Shown: positions 1 through 8,900 of the stretch, in pieces
How positions within the stretch are numbered: the first letter of the stretch is position 1
Layout of the letters: every line of letters starts with the position of its first letter
From: Arthrobacter hankyongi
GTDB taxonomy: Bacteria > Actinomycetota > Actinomycetes > Actinomycetales > Micrococcaceae
Direction of reading: 5' to 3'
Assembly (NCBI RefSeq): GCF_022012395.1
Contig: NZ_JAKLTQ010000017.1
Location: 34,779-98,778 of the forward strand
DNA length: 64,000 nt
Notes under the pieces: generated by a model
The model's database searches: none
What the model saw: only the letters and a program-made list of their open reading frames with translations
Told to the model about the DNA's origin: nothing
Program-made: the position numbers and the translations under genes

Positions 1-104
1 AGTAGCGGCTCGAAATTTCCCGGTTTCCGCGGTTGTCAAGGCCCCGGGTGCGCTTCCCGGCCGACACACCGCGCGACACGCCGCAGCTGAAAGTCCCAGC
101 GTCT

Positions 105-133
105 TTGACCGCGGGCCCCCGCCGTTCTAACGT
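105..133 (+). promoter_or_regulatory. Candidate promoter of the MerR regulator
   Basis: The -35 TTGACC (105-110) and -10 TAACGT (128-133) are separated by 17 bases, a good sigma-A type arrangement. It predicts a transcript start near 140 and a leader of about 109 nt. The spacer holds a perfect small dyad, GCGGG-CC-CCCGC (111-122), placed where MerR-family operators usually lie, so autoregulation is possible. Nothing else is recognised in bases 1-104. Confidence 0.5.
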
Positions 134-248
134 CGAAGAATACAGTTCCCGTTGCACCGGCAGTCATCTGAGAGCACACTTAGTTCAAACCGTGTTGATG
201 CAGGCGGTGCTGACTTACCCGGGGGGAACTTCTACAAGGAGGGTTCAC

Positions 249-842
249 GTGAGTCCTAAAGGTGATGCAGGGAAAGCCTCGCACGCCATGAAACGGGGCG
301 CAGCCGTACCGGCCAGCGCGCAAGGATTGTTGTTCACCGAGGACCTTCCGGTTCTGGATGAAGATGCCGGCTACCGAGGCCCGACGGCGTGCAAAGCCGC
401 CGGCATCACCTACCGTCAGTTGGACTACTGGGCCCGTACGGGCCTGGTCGAGCCTGCCGTGCGCGGCGCCTCCGGTTCCGGTACGCAGCGGCTGTACGGG
501 TTCCGGGACATCCTGGTTCTTAAGGTCGTGAAAAGGCTGCTGGATACCGGTGTATCGCTGCAGCAGATCCGCACCGCAGTCGAGCACCTGCGCGAACGCG
601 GAGTGGAGGACCTGGCCCAGATCACGCTGATGAGCGACGGCGCCAGTGTATATGAGTGCACCTCGGCGGACGAAGTGATCGACCTGGTCCAGGGCGGCCA
701 GGGCGTGTTCGGCATCGCCGTTGGACGCGTCTGGCGGGAAGTCGAGGGCAGCCTGGCACAACTGCCCAGCGAACATGCGATGGAGCAGGAGTTCCCGGAG
801 GATGAACTGAGCCGCCGCCGGGCAGCGCGCCGGATCAGCTAA
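249..842 (+). CDS. MerR-family transcriptional regulator, Rv1830 (ResR/McdR)-like
   Basis: A 197-residue DNA-binding protein. After a disordered N-terminus, residues about 42-110 form the MerR winged helix-turn-helix, beginning YRGPTACKAAGITYRQLDYW and continuing with the conserved LVEP and GSGTQRLYGFRDILVLK segments. The C-terminal half (TLMSDGASVYECTSADEVIDL, then QGGQGVFGIAVG) matches my memory of mycobacterial Rv1830, which affects cell size, division and antibiotic tolerance. It lacks a metal- or drug-binding C-terminus of classical MerR type. The GTG start is chosen because AAGGAGG lies just upstream (about 237-243); an in-frame ATG at 288 lacks such a site. It is monocistronic, ending at a strong hairpin. 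The family call is secure, while the physiological role is inferred from the ortholog. Confidence 0.85.
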   Translation: MSPKGDAGKASHAMKRGAAVPASAQGLLFTEDLPVLDEDAGYRGPTACKAAGITYRQLDYWARTGLVEPAVRGASGSGTQRLYGFRDILVLKVVKRLLDTGVSLQQIRTAVEHLRERGVEDLAQITLMSDGASVYECTSADEVIDLVQGGQGVFGIAVGRVWREVEGSLAQLPSEHAMEQEFPEDELSRRRAARRIS

Positions 843-871
843 GGGCTGCAGCCGGACGAATGAACTGAATA

Positions 872-913
872 CGGGTGAGGGAGGCAACCAGCGTCGGTTG
901 CCTCCCTCACCCG
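872..913. terminator. Bidirectional hairpin terminator
   Basis: An 18-bp perfect stem (872-889 paired with 896-913) with a 6-base loop (AGCGTC) sits between the convergent MerR and ParA genes. There is no long U-run on either side. Position and stem strength support a shared terminator. Confidence 0.75.
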
Positions 914-931
914 GTTCCGGCCGGGAACGGC

Positions 932-1792
932 TCAGCCCGAGGTCGAGCCGGCCTCGGCCAGTTTGGCCTCCGGCTGGGCCGGCTGGCGGCGCCGGCGGCC
1001 GGAGTCCGTGAAGTGCTTGAGCAGCTCATCGAAGGTGGCCGCGGCCTGCCGCGCCGATTCACCCGGCCACTGATGGATCGAATGGGCGGCACCCTGGATC
1101 TGCTGCCAGTTCGCCTGTTCGGCGATGGTCGGTTCCAGCAGTTGCTCCCCGAACATCGTGCGCATCTCCGCCATCCGGTACATGTGTTCGCTGGAACCGG
1201 CACGGACCCGGTTGGCCACCACGCCGGCGGTGACCAGATCCGGGGCAAACTCCTCGCGGAACAGGTCCAGTGCCCGCATGGTCCGTTCCGTGCCGGCCAC
1301 CGAGAACAGGCTTGGTTCGGCCACCAGCAGGACCCGGTCGCTGGCCATCCAGGCCATCCTGGTCAGCCCGTTCAGCGACGGCGGACAGTCGATCAGCACC
1401 AGCGCATAGCCGGTGACGTCGGAGAGCACCTTGACCAGCCGGACCAGATCCCGGCGGCGCAGGTCCGGGCGGTCGTAGATGCCGGTGTAGGCGGATCCGA
1501 AAGCTACGTCCAGCACCTGCCGGCCGGGCGAATGCTCCTGCTTGGCCGTGGCCACCCAGCCGCTCGGCGCCACGTGCGATGCCGGATCCGCACGGCGGGG
1601 ATTCCTGAGCATCCGGCCGATGTCGTCCTGCCGGGACGGGCGCACACCCAGACCCGTGGTGGCATCGGCATGTGGGTCCAGGTCAACGACCAGGGTGGGG
1701 ATGCCTGCGGCCAACGCAGCCGACGCGAGCCCCAAGGTGACCGAGGTTTTCCCGACGCCGCCCTTGAGGCTGCTGATGCTCACTACTTGCAC
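932..1792 (-). CDS. ParA/MinD-type ATPase
   Basis: A 286-residue cytoplasmic P-loop ATPase of the ParA/Soj superfamily. The deviant Walker A motif is KGGVGKTS at residues 10-17 with the signature lysine K10. The switch region VVDLDPHAD follows near residue 36 and the Walker B segment VLIDCPPS near 132. The C-terminus is basic and Q/A-rich (GRRRRQPAQPE). No ParB partner or parS site is visible, so this is probably not the chromosome-segregation parA but an orphan ParA of the kind that positions other cargo. The start is GTG at 1792. No Shine-Dalgarno is seen, and a TAGGTT -10-like hexamer 13-18 bases upstream suggests a very short leader. It is divergent from pyc. Confidence 0.8.
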   Translation of the reverse strand: MQVVSISSLKGGVGKTSVTLGLASAALAAGIPTLVVDLDPHADATTGLGVRPSRQDDIGRMLRNPRRADPASHVAPSGWVATAKQEHSPGRQVLDVAFGSAYTGIYDRPDLRRRDLVRLVKVLSDVTGYALVLIDCPPSLNGLTRMAWMASDRVLLVAEPSLFSVAGTERTMRALDLFREEFAPDLVTAGVVANRVRAGSSEHMYRMAEMRTMFGEQLLEPTIAEQANWQQIQGAAHSIHQWPGESARQAAATFDELLKHFTDSGRRRRQPAQPEAKLAEAGSTSG

Positions 1793-2026
1793 GTTTAGAA
1801 CCGAAACCTAACGTCTTGCTGCTTGTCCTGCGGGGCTGCGCCCCCTGTTTCCCGTATTCATCATAGGTGCGCCGCCGCTGGTTCCGGGGCTTTGGCCGGG
1901 GCGTGTGGGGGACTGAGTAACATAGCCGGCCGGCGATGTGATGTGTGCGACACTGGCTTGATAGGCGGTGCTGCCGCCACTGAGACTTGCAGCATATCCA
2001 TCTATCCGCGACGACGCAGGAGCACT

Positions 2027-5000
2027 ATGTTCTCGAAGATCCTTGTGGCCAACCGCGGCGAGATCGCCATCAGGGCCTTCCGCGCAGCCTACGAGCTGGG
2101 TGCGAAGACGGTGGCCGTCTTCCCGCACGAGGACCGCAATTCCATCCACCGGCAGAAGGCTGACGAGGCCTACCTGATCGGCGAAGAAGGCCACCCGGTG
2201 CGGGCCTACCTGGACGTGGATGAGATCGTGCGGGTGGCCAAGGAATCCGGCGCGGATGCGATCTACCCGGGCTACGGGTTCCTGTCCGAGAATCCGGACC
2301 TGGCGCGGGCGGCCCAGGCGGCTGGGATCACCTTCGTGGGTCCGCCGGCCGAGGTGCTGCAGCTGGCCGGCCACAAGGTCCATGCGCTGGATGCGGCGCG
2401 CAAGGCAGGGATTCCGGTGCTGAAGTCCTCGGCGCCGTCGTCGGATGCCGACGAGCTGCTGGCCGAGGCCGAGCAGATCGGCTTCCCGATCTTCGTCAAG
2501 GCGGTGGCCGGCGGCGGCGGGCGGGGGATGCGCCGGGTGGACACCCGCGAGGCGCTGCCGGAGGCGCTGGCCTCGGCGATGCGCGAGGCGGACACCGCCT
2601 TTGGTGACCCCACGGTCTTCCTGGAGCAGGCGGTGCTGCGTCCGCGGCACATCGAGGTGCAGATCCTGGCCGATGGGCAGGGCAATGTGATGCACCTGTT
2701 CGAGCGCGACTGTTCGCTGCAGCGCCGGCACCAGAAGGTGATCGAGATCGCCCCGGCGCCGAACCTGGACGAGAACATCCGGCAGGCCCTCTACCGGGAT
2801 GCGGTGAAGTTCGCCAAGGCCCTGGGCTACGTCAACGCCGGCACGGTGGAATTCCTGGTGGACACCGTGGGCGAGCGGGCCGGGCAGCATGTGTTCATCG
2901 AGATGAACCCGCGGATCCAGGTCGAGCACACGGTGACCGAGGAAATCACCGACGTGGACCTGGTCCAGGCGCAGCTGCGGATCGCGGCGGGGGAGTCGCT
3001 GGCGGACCTGGGCCTGTCCCAGGACTCGGTGTCGATCAAGGGTGCGGCGCTGCAGTCGCGGATCACTACCGAGGACCCGGCCAACGGTTTCCGCCCCGAC
3101 GTCGGCAAGATCACTGCCTACCGCTCCGCCGGCGGCGCGGGCGTGCGGCTGGACGGTGGCACTGTCTACGCGGGCGCGGAAATCAGCCCGCACTTCGACT
3201 CGATGCTGGTCAAGCTCACCTGCCGGGGCCGGGACTACCGCACCGCGGTGGCGCGGGCCCGCCGCGCGCTGGCCGAGTTCCGCATCCGCGGCGTCTCGAC
3301 CAACATCGCCTTTTTGCAGGCGGTGCTGGACGATCCGGAGTTCGTGGCCGGCAACGTCGCCACCAGCTTTATTGACGAACGTCCCGAACTGCTCAAGGCC
3401 CGGGTCTCCGCCGACCGCGGCACCAAGCTCCTGACCTACCTGGCGGACGTGACCGTGAACCGGCCTAACGGCACGCTGAAGGTGGCCGTCGACCCGGCGG
3501 AGAAACTGCCTGCCGCAGCCCGGGCCGCTTCGGCGGTCACCGGGGTGCTGTCCGTGGTGCCGGCCAGCGGCAGCCGCCAGCAATTGCAGCAGCTGGGCCC
3601 GGAAGGCTTTGCCGCTGCGCTGCGGGCCCAGACTGCGGTGGCGGTCACCGACACCACCTTCCGGGACGCCCACCAGTCGCTGCTGGCCACCCGGGTGCGC
3701 ACCCGCGACCTGGTCGCCGCCGGACCGGCAGTGTCGGCCCTGATGCCGCAGCTGTTCTCGGTGGAGGCGTGGGGCGGGGCTACCTACGACGTCGCGCTGC
3801 GCTTCCTGGGCGAGGATCCGTGGGAGCGGCTGGCCGCGCTGCGGAAGGCGATTCCGAACATCTGCCTGCAGATGCTGCTGCGCGGGCGCAACACCGTCGG
3901 CTACACGCCGTACCCGCAGGAAGTCACCGCGGCGTTTGTGCAGGAAGCCGCGGCCACCGGCATCGACATCTTCCGGATTTTCGATGCGCTCAACGACGTA
4001 TCCCAGATGGAACCGGCGATCCGCGCCGTGCGCGAGACCGGAACCGCGGTTGCCGAGGTGGCGCTGTGCTACACCGGGGACCTGCTGGACCCGGACGAGA
4101 CGCTGTACACGCTGGACTACTACCTGGACCTGGCCCAGCGGATCGTCGATGCCGGCGCGCACATCCTGGCCATCAAGGACATGGCGGGCCTGCTGCGCCC
4201 GGCGGCCGCGGCCAAGCTGGTGACCGCCCTGCGCGAACGGTTCGACCTGTCGGTGCACCTGCACACCCACGACACGGCCGGCGGCCAGATGGCCACCCTG
4301 CTGGCCGCCGTCGAGGCCGGGGTCGACGCCGTGGATACCGCCAGCGCCTCCATGGCCGGCACCACCAGCCAGCCGTCGGCGTCCGCCCTCGTGGCCGCCC
4401 TGGCCCATACCGAACGGGACACCGGCCTGGACCTGGCCGCAGTCAGTTCGCTCGAACCCTACTGGGAGGCCGTGCGCCGGGTCTACGCGCCGTTCGAATC
4501 CGGACTGCCCGGGCCCACCGGCCGGGTCTACCTGCACGAGATCCCCGGCGGGCAGCTGTCCAACCTGCGCCAGCAGGCCATGGCCCTGGGCCTGGGCGAG
4601 CGGTTCGAGGACATCGAGAACATGTACGCGGCCGCGGACCGGATGCTCGGCCGGCTGGTCAAGGTCACCCCGTCCTCGAAGGTCGTCGGCGACCTGGCCC
4701 TGGCCCTGGTCGGTTCCAACGTGGACCCGGGCGAGTTCGCCGAGAATCCGCAGAAATTCGACATCCCGGATTCGGTCATCGGTTTCCTCGGCGGCGAGCT
4801 GGGCACCCCGCCCGGCGGCTGGCCCGAGCCGTTCCGGACCAAGGCATTGGCCGGCCGCACCGTGAAGGTGCGCGACGAGGAACTGAGCGCCGAGGACACG
4901 GCCGCGCTCCAGGGTGATTCGGCACAGCGCCGCGCCACCTTGAACCGGCTGCTGTTCGCCGGACCCACCCGGGACTTCGAGAAGACCCGGGAAGTCTACG

Positions 5001-5467
5001 GGGACGTGTCCGTGCTGGACACCCGGGACTACCTCTACGGCCTGCAGCACAACACCGAGCACATCATCCAGCTCGAACGCGGCGTGAAGCTGATCGCCAA
5101 GCTCGGGGCCATCTCCGAGCCGGACGAGAAGGGTATGCGAACGGTGGTGTGCACGCTCAACGGCCAGCAGCGCAACGTCGCGGTCCGGGACCGCTCGGTC
5201 GAGTCCGATGTCAAGGTTGCCGAGAAGGCGGACCCGAACCAGCCCGGCCACGTGGCCGCCCCCTTCGCCGGTGCCGTCACCGTCACCGTGAAGGTTGGCG
5301 ACACGGTCAAGGCCGGGGACACTGTGGCGACCATCGAGGCGATGAAGATGGAGGCGGGCATCACCACGCCCGTGGGCGGGACCATCTCGCGGCTGGCCGT
5401 CTCCGCCGTCGAACAGGTCCAGGGCGGGGACCTGCTGGTGGTCGTCGGCCCGCTGCAGGCGGAGTAG
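2027..5467 (+). CDS. pyc: Pyruvate carboxylase
   Basis: A 1146-residue biotin enzyme that converts pyruvate, bicarbonate and ATP to oxaloacetate, the main anaplerotic entry to the TCA cycle. The order is biotin carboxylase (residues 1 to about 450, starting MFSKILVANRGEIAIRAF, with the glycine-rich ATP-grasp loop AGGGGRGM near 160), carboxyltransferase (from about 540, TTFRDAHQSLLATR), the PYC/OADA domain, and a C-terminal biotinyl domain with the acceptor lysine K1107 in EAMKM. Length and domain order match single-chain pyruvate carboxylases. ATG at 2027 is preceded by GCAGGAGC. An in-frame extension to 1823 has no homologous sequence and is rejected. A hairpin follows the stop. Confidence 0.97.
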   Translation: MFSKILVANRGEIAIRAFRAAYELGAKTVAVFPHEDRNSIHRQKADEAYLIGEEGHPVRAYLDVDEIVRVAKESGADAIYPGYGFLSENPDLARAAQAAGITFVGPPAEVLQLAGHKVHALDAARKAGIPVLKSSAPSSDADELLAEAEQIGFPIFVKAVAGGGGRGMRRVDTREALPEALASAMREADTAFGDPTVFLEQAVLRPRHIEVQILADGQGNVMHLFERDCSLQRRHQKVIEIAPAPNLDENIRQALYRDAVKFAKALGYVNAGTVEFLVDTVGERAGQHVFIEMNPRIQVEHTVTEEITDVDLVQAQLRIAAGESLADLGLSQDSVSIKGAALQSRITTEDPANGFRPDVGKITAYRSAGGAGVRLDGGTVYAGAEISPHFDSMLVKLTCRGRDYRTAVARARRALAEFRIRGVSTNIAFLQAVLDDPEFVAGNVATSFIDERPELLKARVSADRGTKLLTYLADVTVNRPNGTLKVAVDPAEKLPAAARAASAVTGVLSVVPASGSRQQLQQLGPEGFAAALRAQTAVAVTDTTFRDAHQSLLATRVRTRDLVAAGPAVSALMPQLFSVEAWGGATYDVALRFLGEDPWERLAALRKAIPNICLQMLLRGRNTVGYTPYPQEVTAAFVQEAAATGIDIFRIFDALNDVSQMEPAIRAVRETGTAVAEVALCYTGDLLDPDETLYTLDYYLDLAQRIVDAGAHILAIKDMAGLLRPAAAAKLVTALRERFDLSVHLHTHDTAGGQMATLLAAVEAGVDAVDTASASMAGTTSQPSASALVAALAHTERDTGLDLAAVSSLEPYWEAVRRVYAPFESGLPGPTGRVYLHEIPGGQLSNLRQQAMALGLGERFEDIENMYAAADRMLGRLVKVTPSSKVVGDLALALVGSNVDPGEFAENPQKFDIPDSVIGFLGGELGTPPGGWPEPFRTKALAGRTVKVRDEELSAEDTAALQGDSAQRRATLNRLLFAGPTRDFEKTREVYGDVSVLDTRDYLYGLQHNTEHIIQLERGVKLIAKLGAISEPDEKGMRTVVCTLNGQQRNVAVRDRSVESDVKVAEKADPNQPGHVAAPFAGAVTVTVKVGDTVKAGDTVATIEAMKMEAGITTPVGGTISRLAVSAVEQVQGGDLLVVVGPLQAE

Positions 5468-5477
5468 TCTAGCCGGA

Positions 5478-5515
5478 CCGGCGGCCCGGGGCGGTTTGCC
5501 GCTTCGGGCCGCCGG
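5478..5515 (+). terminator. Hairpin terminator after pyc
   Basis: An 11-bp perfect GC-rich stem (5478-5488 with 5505-5515) encloses an inner 4-bp GCGG/CCGC stem with a TTTG loop. It lies in the 62-base pyc-mtr gap, directly before the mtr -10 element, so pyc and mtr are probably separate transcription units. Confidence 0.6.
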
Positions 5516-5521
5516 TATAGT
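5516..5521 (+). promoter_or_regulatory. -10 element of mtr, near-leaderless
   Basis: TATAGT ends 8 bases before the GTG start at 5530. Use of this element would give a transcript starting at or within 2-3 bases of the start codon, making the GGAGG at 5522-5526 unavailable as a ribosome site. Read-through from pyc would instead use that GGAGG. Confidence 0.45.
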
Positions 5522-5529
5522 GGAGGGCT

Positions 5530-6939
5530 GTGACGTACTACGATCTGGCCATCATCGGCTCCGGCTCAGGCAACTCCCTGGTGACCCCCTACTGGGACGG
5601 CAGGAAGGTCGCCATTGTCGATGGCGGGACCTTCGGCGGCACCTGCCTGAACGTCGGGTGCATCCCCACCAAGATGTTCGTGTATCCGTCCCAGCTGGCG
5701 GCGGCCGCCGGACAGGCCGGGCCGCTCGGCGTCGACCTCCGGCTCGACAAGGTGCGCTGGCAGCAGATGCGGGACCGGATTTTCGGCCGGATCGACGCCA
5801 TCTCCGAAGCCGGGCGGCGCTACCGGGACGAGGAGCTCGAGAATGTCACCCTGTACCAGGATTTCGCGCGCTTCACCGGGCCGAAATCGCTGGTCACCGC
5901 CGGCGGGCATGCCATCGAGGCCGGTCATGTCGTGGTCGCCGCAGGTTCCCGCGCCGTGCTGCCGCAGGTGCCGGGCATCGACCTGCCCCAGGTGCACACC
6001 TCGGATACCGTCATGCGCATCGATCAGCTGCCGGAGCGCGTCCTGGTGGTCGGCGGCGGGTTCGTGGCTGCCGAATTCGCGGCCGTGTTCTCCGGCCTCG
6101 GCGCCGAGGTCACGCAGGTCAACCGCTCCGCACCGCTGCTCAAGTCCGAGGACGCCCTGGTCTCGGAGCGCTTCACCGAGGCCGCCGCACGGTCCTGGGA
6201 CCTGCGGCTGGGCTGGACACTGTCGGCCATCGAGGAACACGGCACCGGAGTGCGCGCGGTCTTCGCGGCGTCGGAGGGCGCCGGTTCACAGACCGTCGAT
6301 GCCGACATCGTGCTGGTGGCCCTTGGCCGGGTGCCCAATACGGACACCCTGGATGCGGCGGCGGCCGGTTTCGACCTGACCGGGGACGGCCGGCTTGCCG
6401 TGGACGGCTACCAGCGGGTGCTGTCCGGCGGCGTCCCGCTGCCGGATGTCTGGGCGCTTGGCGACATCAGCAACCCCTTCCAGCTCAAGCATGTGGCCAA
6501 CCACGAGGCCCGCACGGTGGTCCACAACCTGGAGCATCCGGAGCAGCTGCGCCGCAGCGACCACCGTTTCGTTCCCTCGGCCGTTTTCACCCGGCCGCAG
6601 ATCGCCAGCGTGGGCCTGACCGAGCAGGCGGCCCGCGCGCAGGCTGCCGGCGGCCAGATCGTGACCGCCGTGCAGGAGTATGGTTCCACCGCCTACGGCT
6701 GGGCGATGGAGGACACCGAGGGATTCGTGAAGCTGGTGGCGGAGAAGGCCACCGGCCGCCTGCTGGGGGCGCATATCATGGGCCATGACGCCGCGACGCT
6801 GATCCAGCCGCTGATCCAGGCCCTGACCTTCGGCCTGGACGTGCACAGCATGGCGCGCGGGCAGTACTGGATCCATCCGGCGCTGACCGAGGTGGTGGAG
6901 AACGCCCTGTTGTCGCTGGACCTGCCCCCTGGGGGCTAA
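5530..6939 (+). CDS. mtr: Mycothione reductase
   Basis: A 469-residue FAD- and NADPH-dependent disulfide reductase that regenerates mycothiol, the actinobacterial glutathione analogue, from its disulfide. The N-terminal FAD-binding motif is DLAIIGSGSGNS. The redox disulfide is C39-LNVG-C44 in GGTCLNVGCIPTK. The second nucleotide-binding motif VVGGGFVAAEFA and the C-terminal active-site segment YWIHPALTEVVENAL (His-Glu pair) are all present. The short N-terminus (MTYYDLAIIG) and SGSGNS sequence separate it from lipoamide dehydrogenases. Start GTG with GGAGG upstream. It ends one base from the convergent acyl-CoA synthetase stop, with no room for a terminator between them. Confidence 0.93.
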   Translation: MTYYDLAIIGSGSGNSLVTPYWDGRKVAIVDGGTFGGTCLNVGCIPTKMFVYPSQLAAAAGQAGPLGVDLRLDKVRWQQMRDRIFGRIDAISEAGRRYRDEELENVTLYQDFARFTGPKSLVTAGGHAIEAGHVVVAAGSRAVLPQVPGIDLPQVHTSDTVMRIDQLPERVLVVGGGFVAAEFAAVFSGLGAEVTQVNRSAPLLKSEDALVSERFTEAAARSWDLRLGWTLSAIEEHGTGVRAVFAASEGAGSQTVDADIVLVALGRVPNTDTLDAAAAGFDLTGDGRLAVDGYQRVLSGGVPLPDVWALGDISNPFQLKHVANHEARTVVHNLEHPEQLRRSDHRFVPSAVFTRPQIASVGLTEQAARAQAAGGQIVTAVQEYGSTAYGWAMEDTEGFVKLVAEKATGRLLGAHIMGHDAATLIQPLIQALTFGLDVHSMARGQYWIHPALTEVVENALLSLDLPPGG

Positions 6940-6940
6940 G

Positions 6941-8782
6941 CTAGCGCCGGGGGTCCCCGCCGCGAGCTTGCGAGCGGTGGGAAGGCGCGACACGGTAGAT
7001 GGTGTCCACGAGGTCGGCATAGTCCTGCAGCACCTTCGCCCGCTTGATCTTGAGCGACGGCGTCAGGTGCCCGGAGGCTTCGGTGAAGTCGGCGGGTACT
7101 ACCCGGAAGCTCCGTACCGCCTCCGCCTGCGAGACTGTCCCGTTGGCCTCGTCCACGGCGGCCTGGAGTTCCGCCAGCACCGGTTCGAGCCCGGCGGCGT
7201 CGGCCGGGCCGGCTGCGGCCAGGCCGCGGCGCTGCAGCCAGCCGGGCAGTGCCTCTTCGTCAAGGCTGATCAGCGCCGAGACGAATGGCCGCTGGTCGCC
7301 GATGACCACGCACTGCGACACCAGCGGGTGGGCCCGGATCCGGTCTTCCAGCAGCGCCGGAACGACATTCTTCCCCGCCGCCGTCACGATGATTTCCTTC
7401 TTGCGTCCGGTGACGCGGACGAAGCCGTCCTCGTCCAGGGCGCCCAGGTCCCCGGTACGGAACCAGCCGTCGGCGAAGGCCTCCTGGGTCAGATCGGGAC
7501 GGTTGTAGTAGCCGCGCATGACGCACACGCCCTTGGCCAGGATTTCGCCGTCGTCGGCGATCCGCACCGCGTTGCCCGGCAGCGGCGATCCGACGGTGCC
7601 GATCTTGACCAGGCGGGGGGTGTTGACCGACACCGGCGCGGTGGTCTCGGTCAGCCCGTAGCCTTCCAGGACCAGTAGCCCGACGCCGTGGAAGAAGTGC
7701 CCGAGCCGTTCGCCCAGGGGTGCGCCGCCGGAGACGGCGTAGCGCACCTGGCCTCCCATGGCCTCGCGGATCTTGTGGTACACGAGCTTGTCGAAGAGCC
7801 GGTGCCGGCACTTGAGCAGGAAGGGGACCCGGCCGGCGGCCGAGGCCTGCGACCAGGCGACGGCTGTATCCGCCGCCGCACGGAAGATCCTGCCTTTTCC
7901 GCCGTCCTCGGCCTTGAGCTGCGAGGAGGTGTAGACCTTCTCGAACACCCGCGGCACGGCCAGGATGAAGGAAGGCCGGAAGCTCTGCAGGTCCGGCAGC
8001 AGGTTTTTCACATCGGAGGTGTGGGCCACCGTGACGCCGGCGGCGACGCAGAGCACGGAGATGAAACGGGCGAAGACATGGGCCAGCGGCAGGAACATGA
8101 TCGTCCGGGCACCTTCGTGGGCGACCTCGGGCAGCGCCGCGGCGGCATTGACCGCCAGTTCCACGAAGTTCCCGTGCGTGAGTTCGCAGCCCTTGGGCCG
8201 GCCGGTGGTGCCCGAGGTGTAGATGATCGTGGCCAGGTCGCCCAGGCCGGCCAGCCTGCGCCGTTCCTCGATCACGGTTTCGGCGACGTTCACGCCGGCT
8301 TCGCCCAGCGCATCGAGGGTGGCCCCGTCCAGCTGCCAGATGTGGCGCAGGGCGTCCGGTGCCTCGCTGCGCACCGCGGTCCGGATCCGCTGCACATGCG
8401 CAGGACCCTCGGCGAACACTCCGACGGCGCCGGAATCGTCCAGGATCCAGGCGACCTGCGCGGGGGAAGAGGTCTCGTAGATCGGGACTGAAACCGCCCC
8501 GGCGAACCAAATGGCGAAATCCACCAGGCTCCACTCGTACCGTGTGCCGGCCATGATGCCTACCCGGTCTCCGGCCGCAATACCGCTGGCCACCAGTCCC
8601 TTGGCCAGTGCCTTGGCATCGGAGAGGAACTCGCTGGCCCTGATGTCCTGCCAGCTGCCGTGGCTGTCGCGGCGGGAGAAGAGCGCCGGATCCGAGGCCA
8701 GTGCGGCCTGACCGGCGAGCAGATCGGTGATGTTGGACCCTCGCGGGACATCCACCATGACAGGCACGCTGAATTCGCGCAC
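6941..8782 (-). CDS. Long-chain fatty acyl-CoA synthetase (AMP-forming)
   Basis: A 613-residue adenylate-forming enzyme that activates fatty acids to acyl-CoA via acyl-AMP. Visible signatures are the P-loop-like YTSGTTGRPKG (about residues 187-197), LPLAHVFAR, YGLTETTAPV, TGDLGALDEDGFV and the C-terminal hinge GRKKEIIVTAAGKN. It resembles the FadD15/LACS group that makes acyl-CoA for degradation or lipid synthesis. The GTG start at 8782 is chosen because AAAGGAGC lies 5 bases upstream; the longer reading frame to 9112 would run antisense through the glucokinase promoter and start. It is divergent from glk. The exact chain-length preference cannot be read from sequence. Confidence 0.9.
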   Translation of the reverse strand: MREFSVPVMVDVPRGSNITDLLAGQAALASDPALFSRRDSHGSWQDIRASEFLSDAKALAKGLVASGIAAGDRVGIMAGTRYEWSLVDFAIWFAGAVSVPIYETSSPAQVAWILDDSGAVGVFAEGPAHVQRIRTAVRSEAPDALRHIWQLDGATLDALGEAGVNVAETVIEERRRLAGLGDLATIIYTSGTTGRPKGCELTHGNFVELAVNAAAALPEVAHEGARTIMFLPLAHVFARFISVLCVAAGVTVAHTSDVKNLLPDLQSFRPSFILAVPRVFEKVYTSSQLKAEDGGKGRIFRAAADTAVAWSQASAAGRVPFLLKCRHRLFDKLVYHKIREAMGGQVRYAVSGGAPLGERLGHFFHGVGLLVLEGYGLTETTAPVSVNTPRLVKIGTVGSPLPGNAVRIADDGEILAKGVCVMRGYYNRPDLTQEAFADGWFRTGDLGALDEDGFVRVTGRKKEIIVTAAGKNVVPALLEDRIRAHPLVSQCVVIGDQRPFVSALISLDEEALPGWLQRRGLAAAGPADAAGLEPVLAELQAAVDEANGTVSQAEAVRSFRVVPADFTEASGHLTPSLKIKRAKVLQDYADLVDTIYRVAPSHRSQARGGDPRR

Positions 8783-8888
8783 GATCGCTCCTTTGCTCGG
8801 GGCCCCGCAGGGATTGCCCCCAGCGTATAAGGTTTGACCGCGTGGCGGCCGGACGCCGGCCAACAAATCGGTAACGGCCGCGACCTCG

Positions 8889-8894
8889 TAGGAT
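8889..8894 (+). promoter_or_regulatory. -10 element of glk, leaderless
   Basis: TAGGAT ends exactly 7 bases before ATG 8901, placing the transcript start on the A of the start codon. No Shine-Dalgarno sequence is present. No clear -35 is seen. Confidence 0.6.
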
Positions 8895-8900
8895 AAGTCG

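Noticed and set aside
1..104. A possible gene tail at the left edge (TAG at 3-5)
   Set aside because: Only two bases precede the triplet, so no reading frame or identity can be supported.
1793..2026. Definite promoters in the divergent parA-pyc region
   Set aside because: Apart from a TAGGTT near parA, no -35/-10 pair with good spacing was found for pyc, so none is called.
1808..5251. A 1147-codon open frame antisense to pyruvate carboxylase
   Set aside because: It is the GC-driven shadow of pyc: no start signal, no recognisable domain, Gly/Arg/His/Gln-rich composition. The same holds for the long antisense frames opposite the acyl-CoA synthetase, glk, ftsZ and dnaE.
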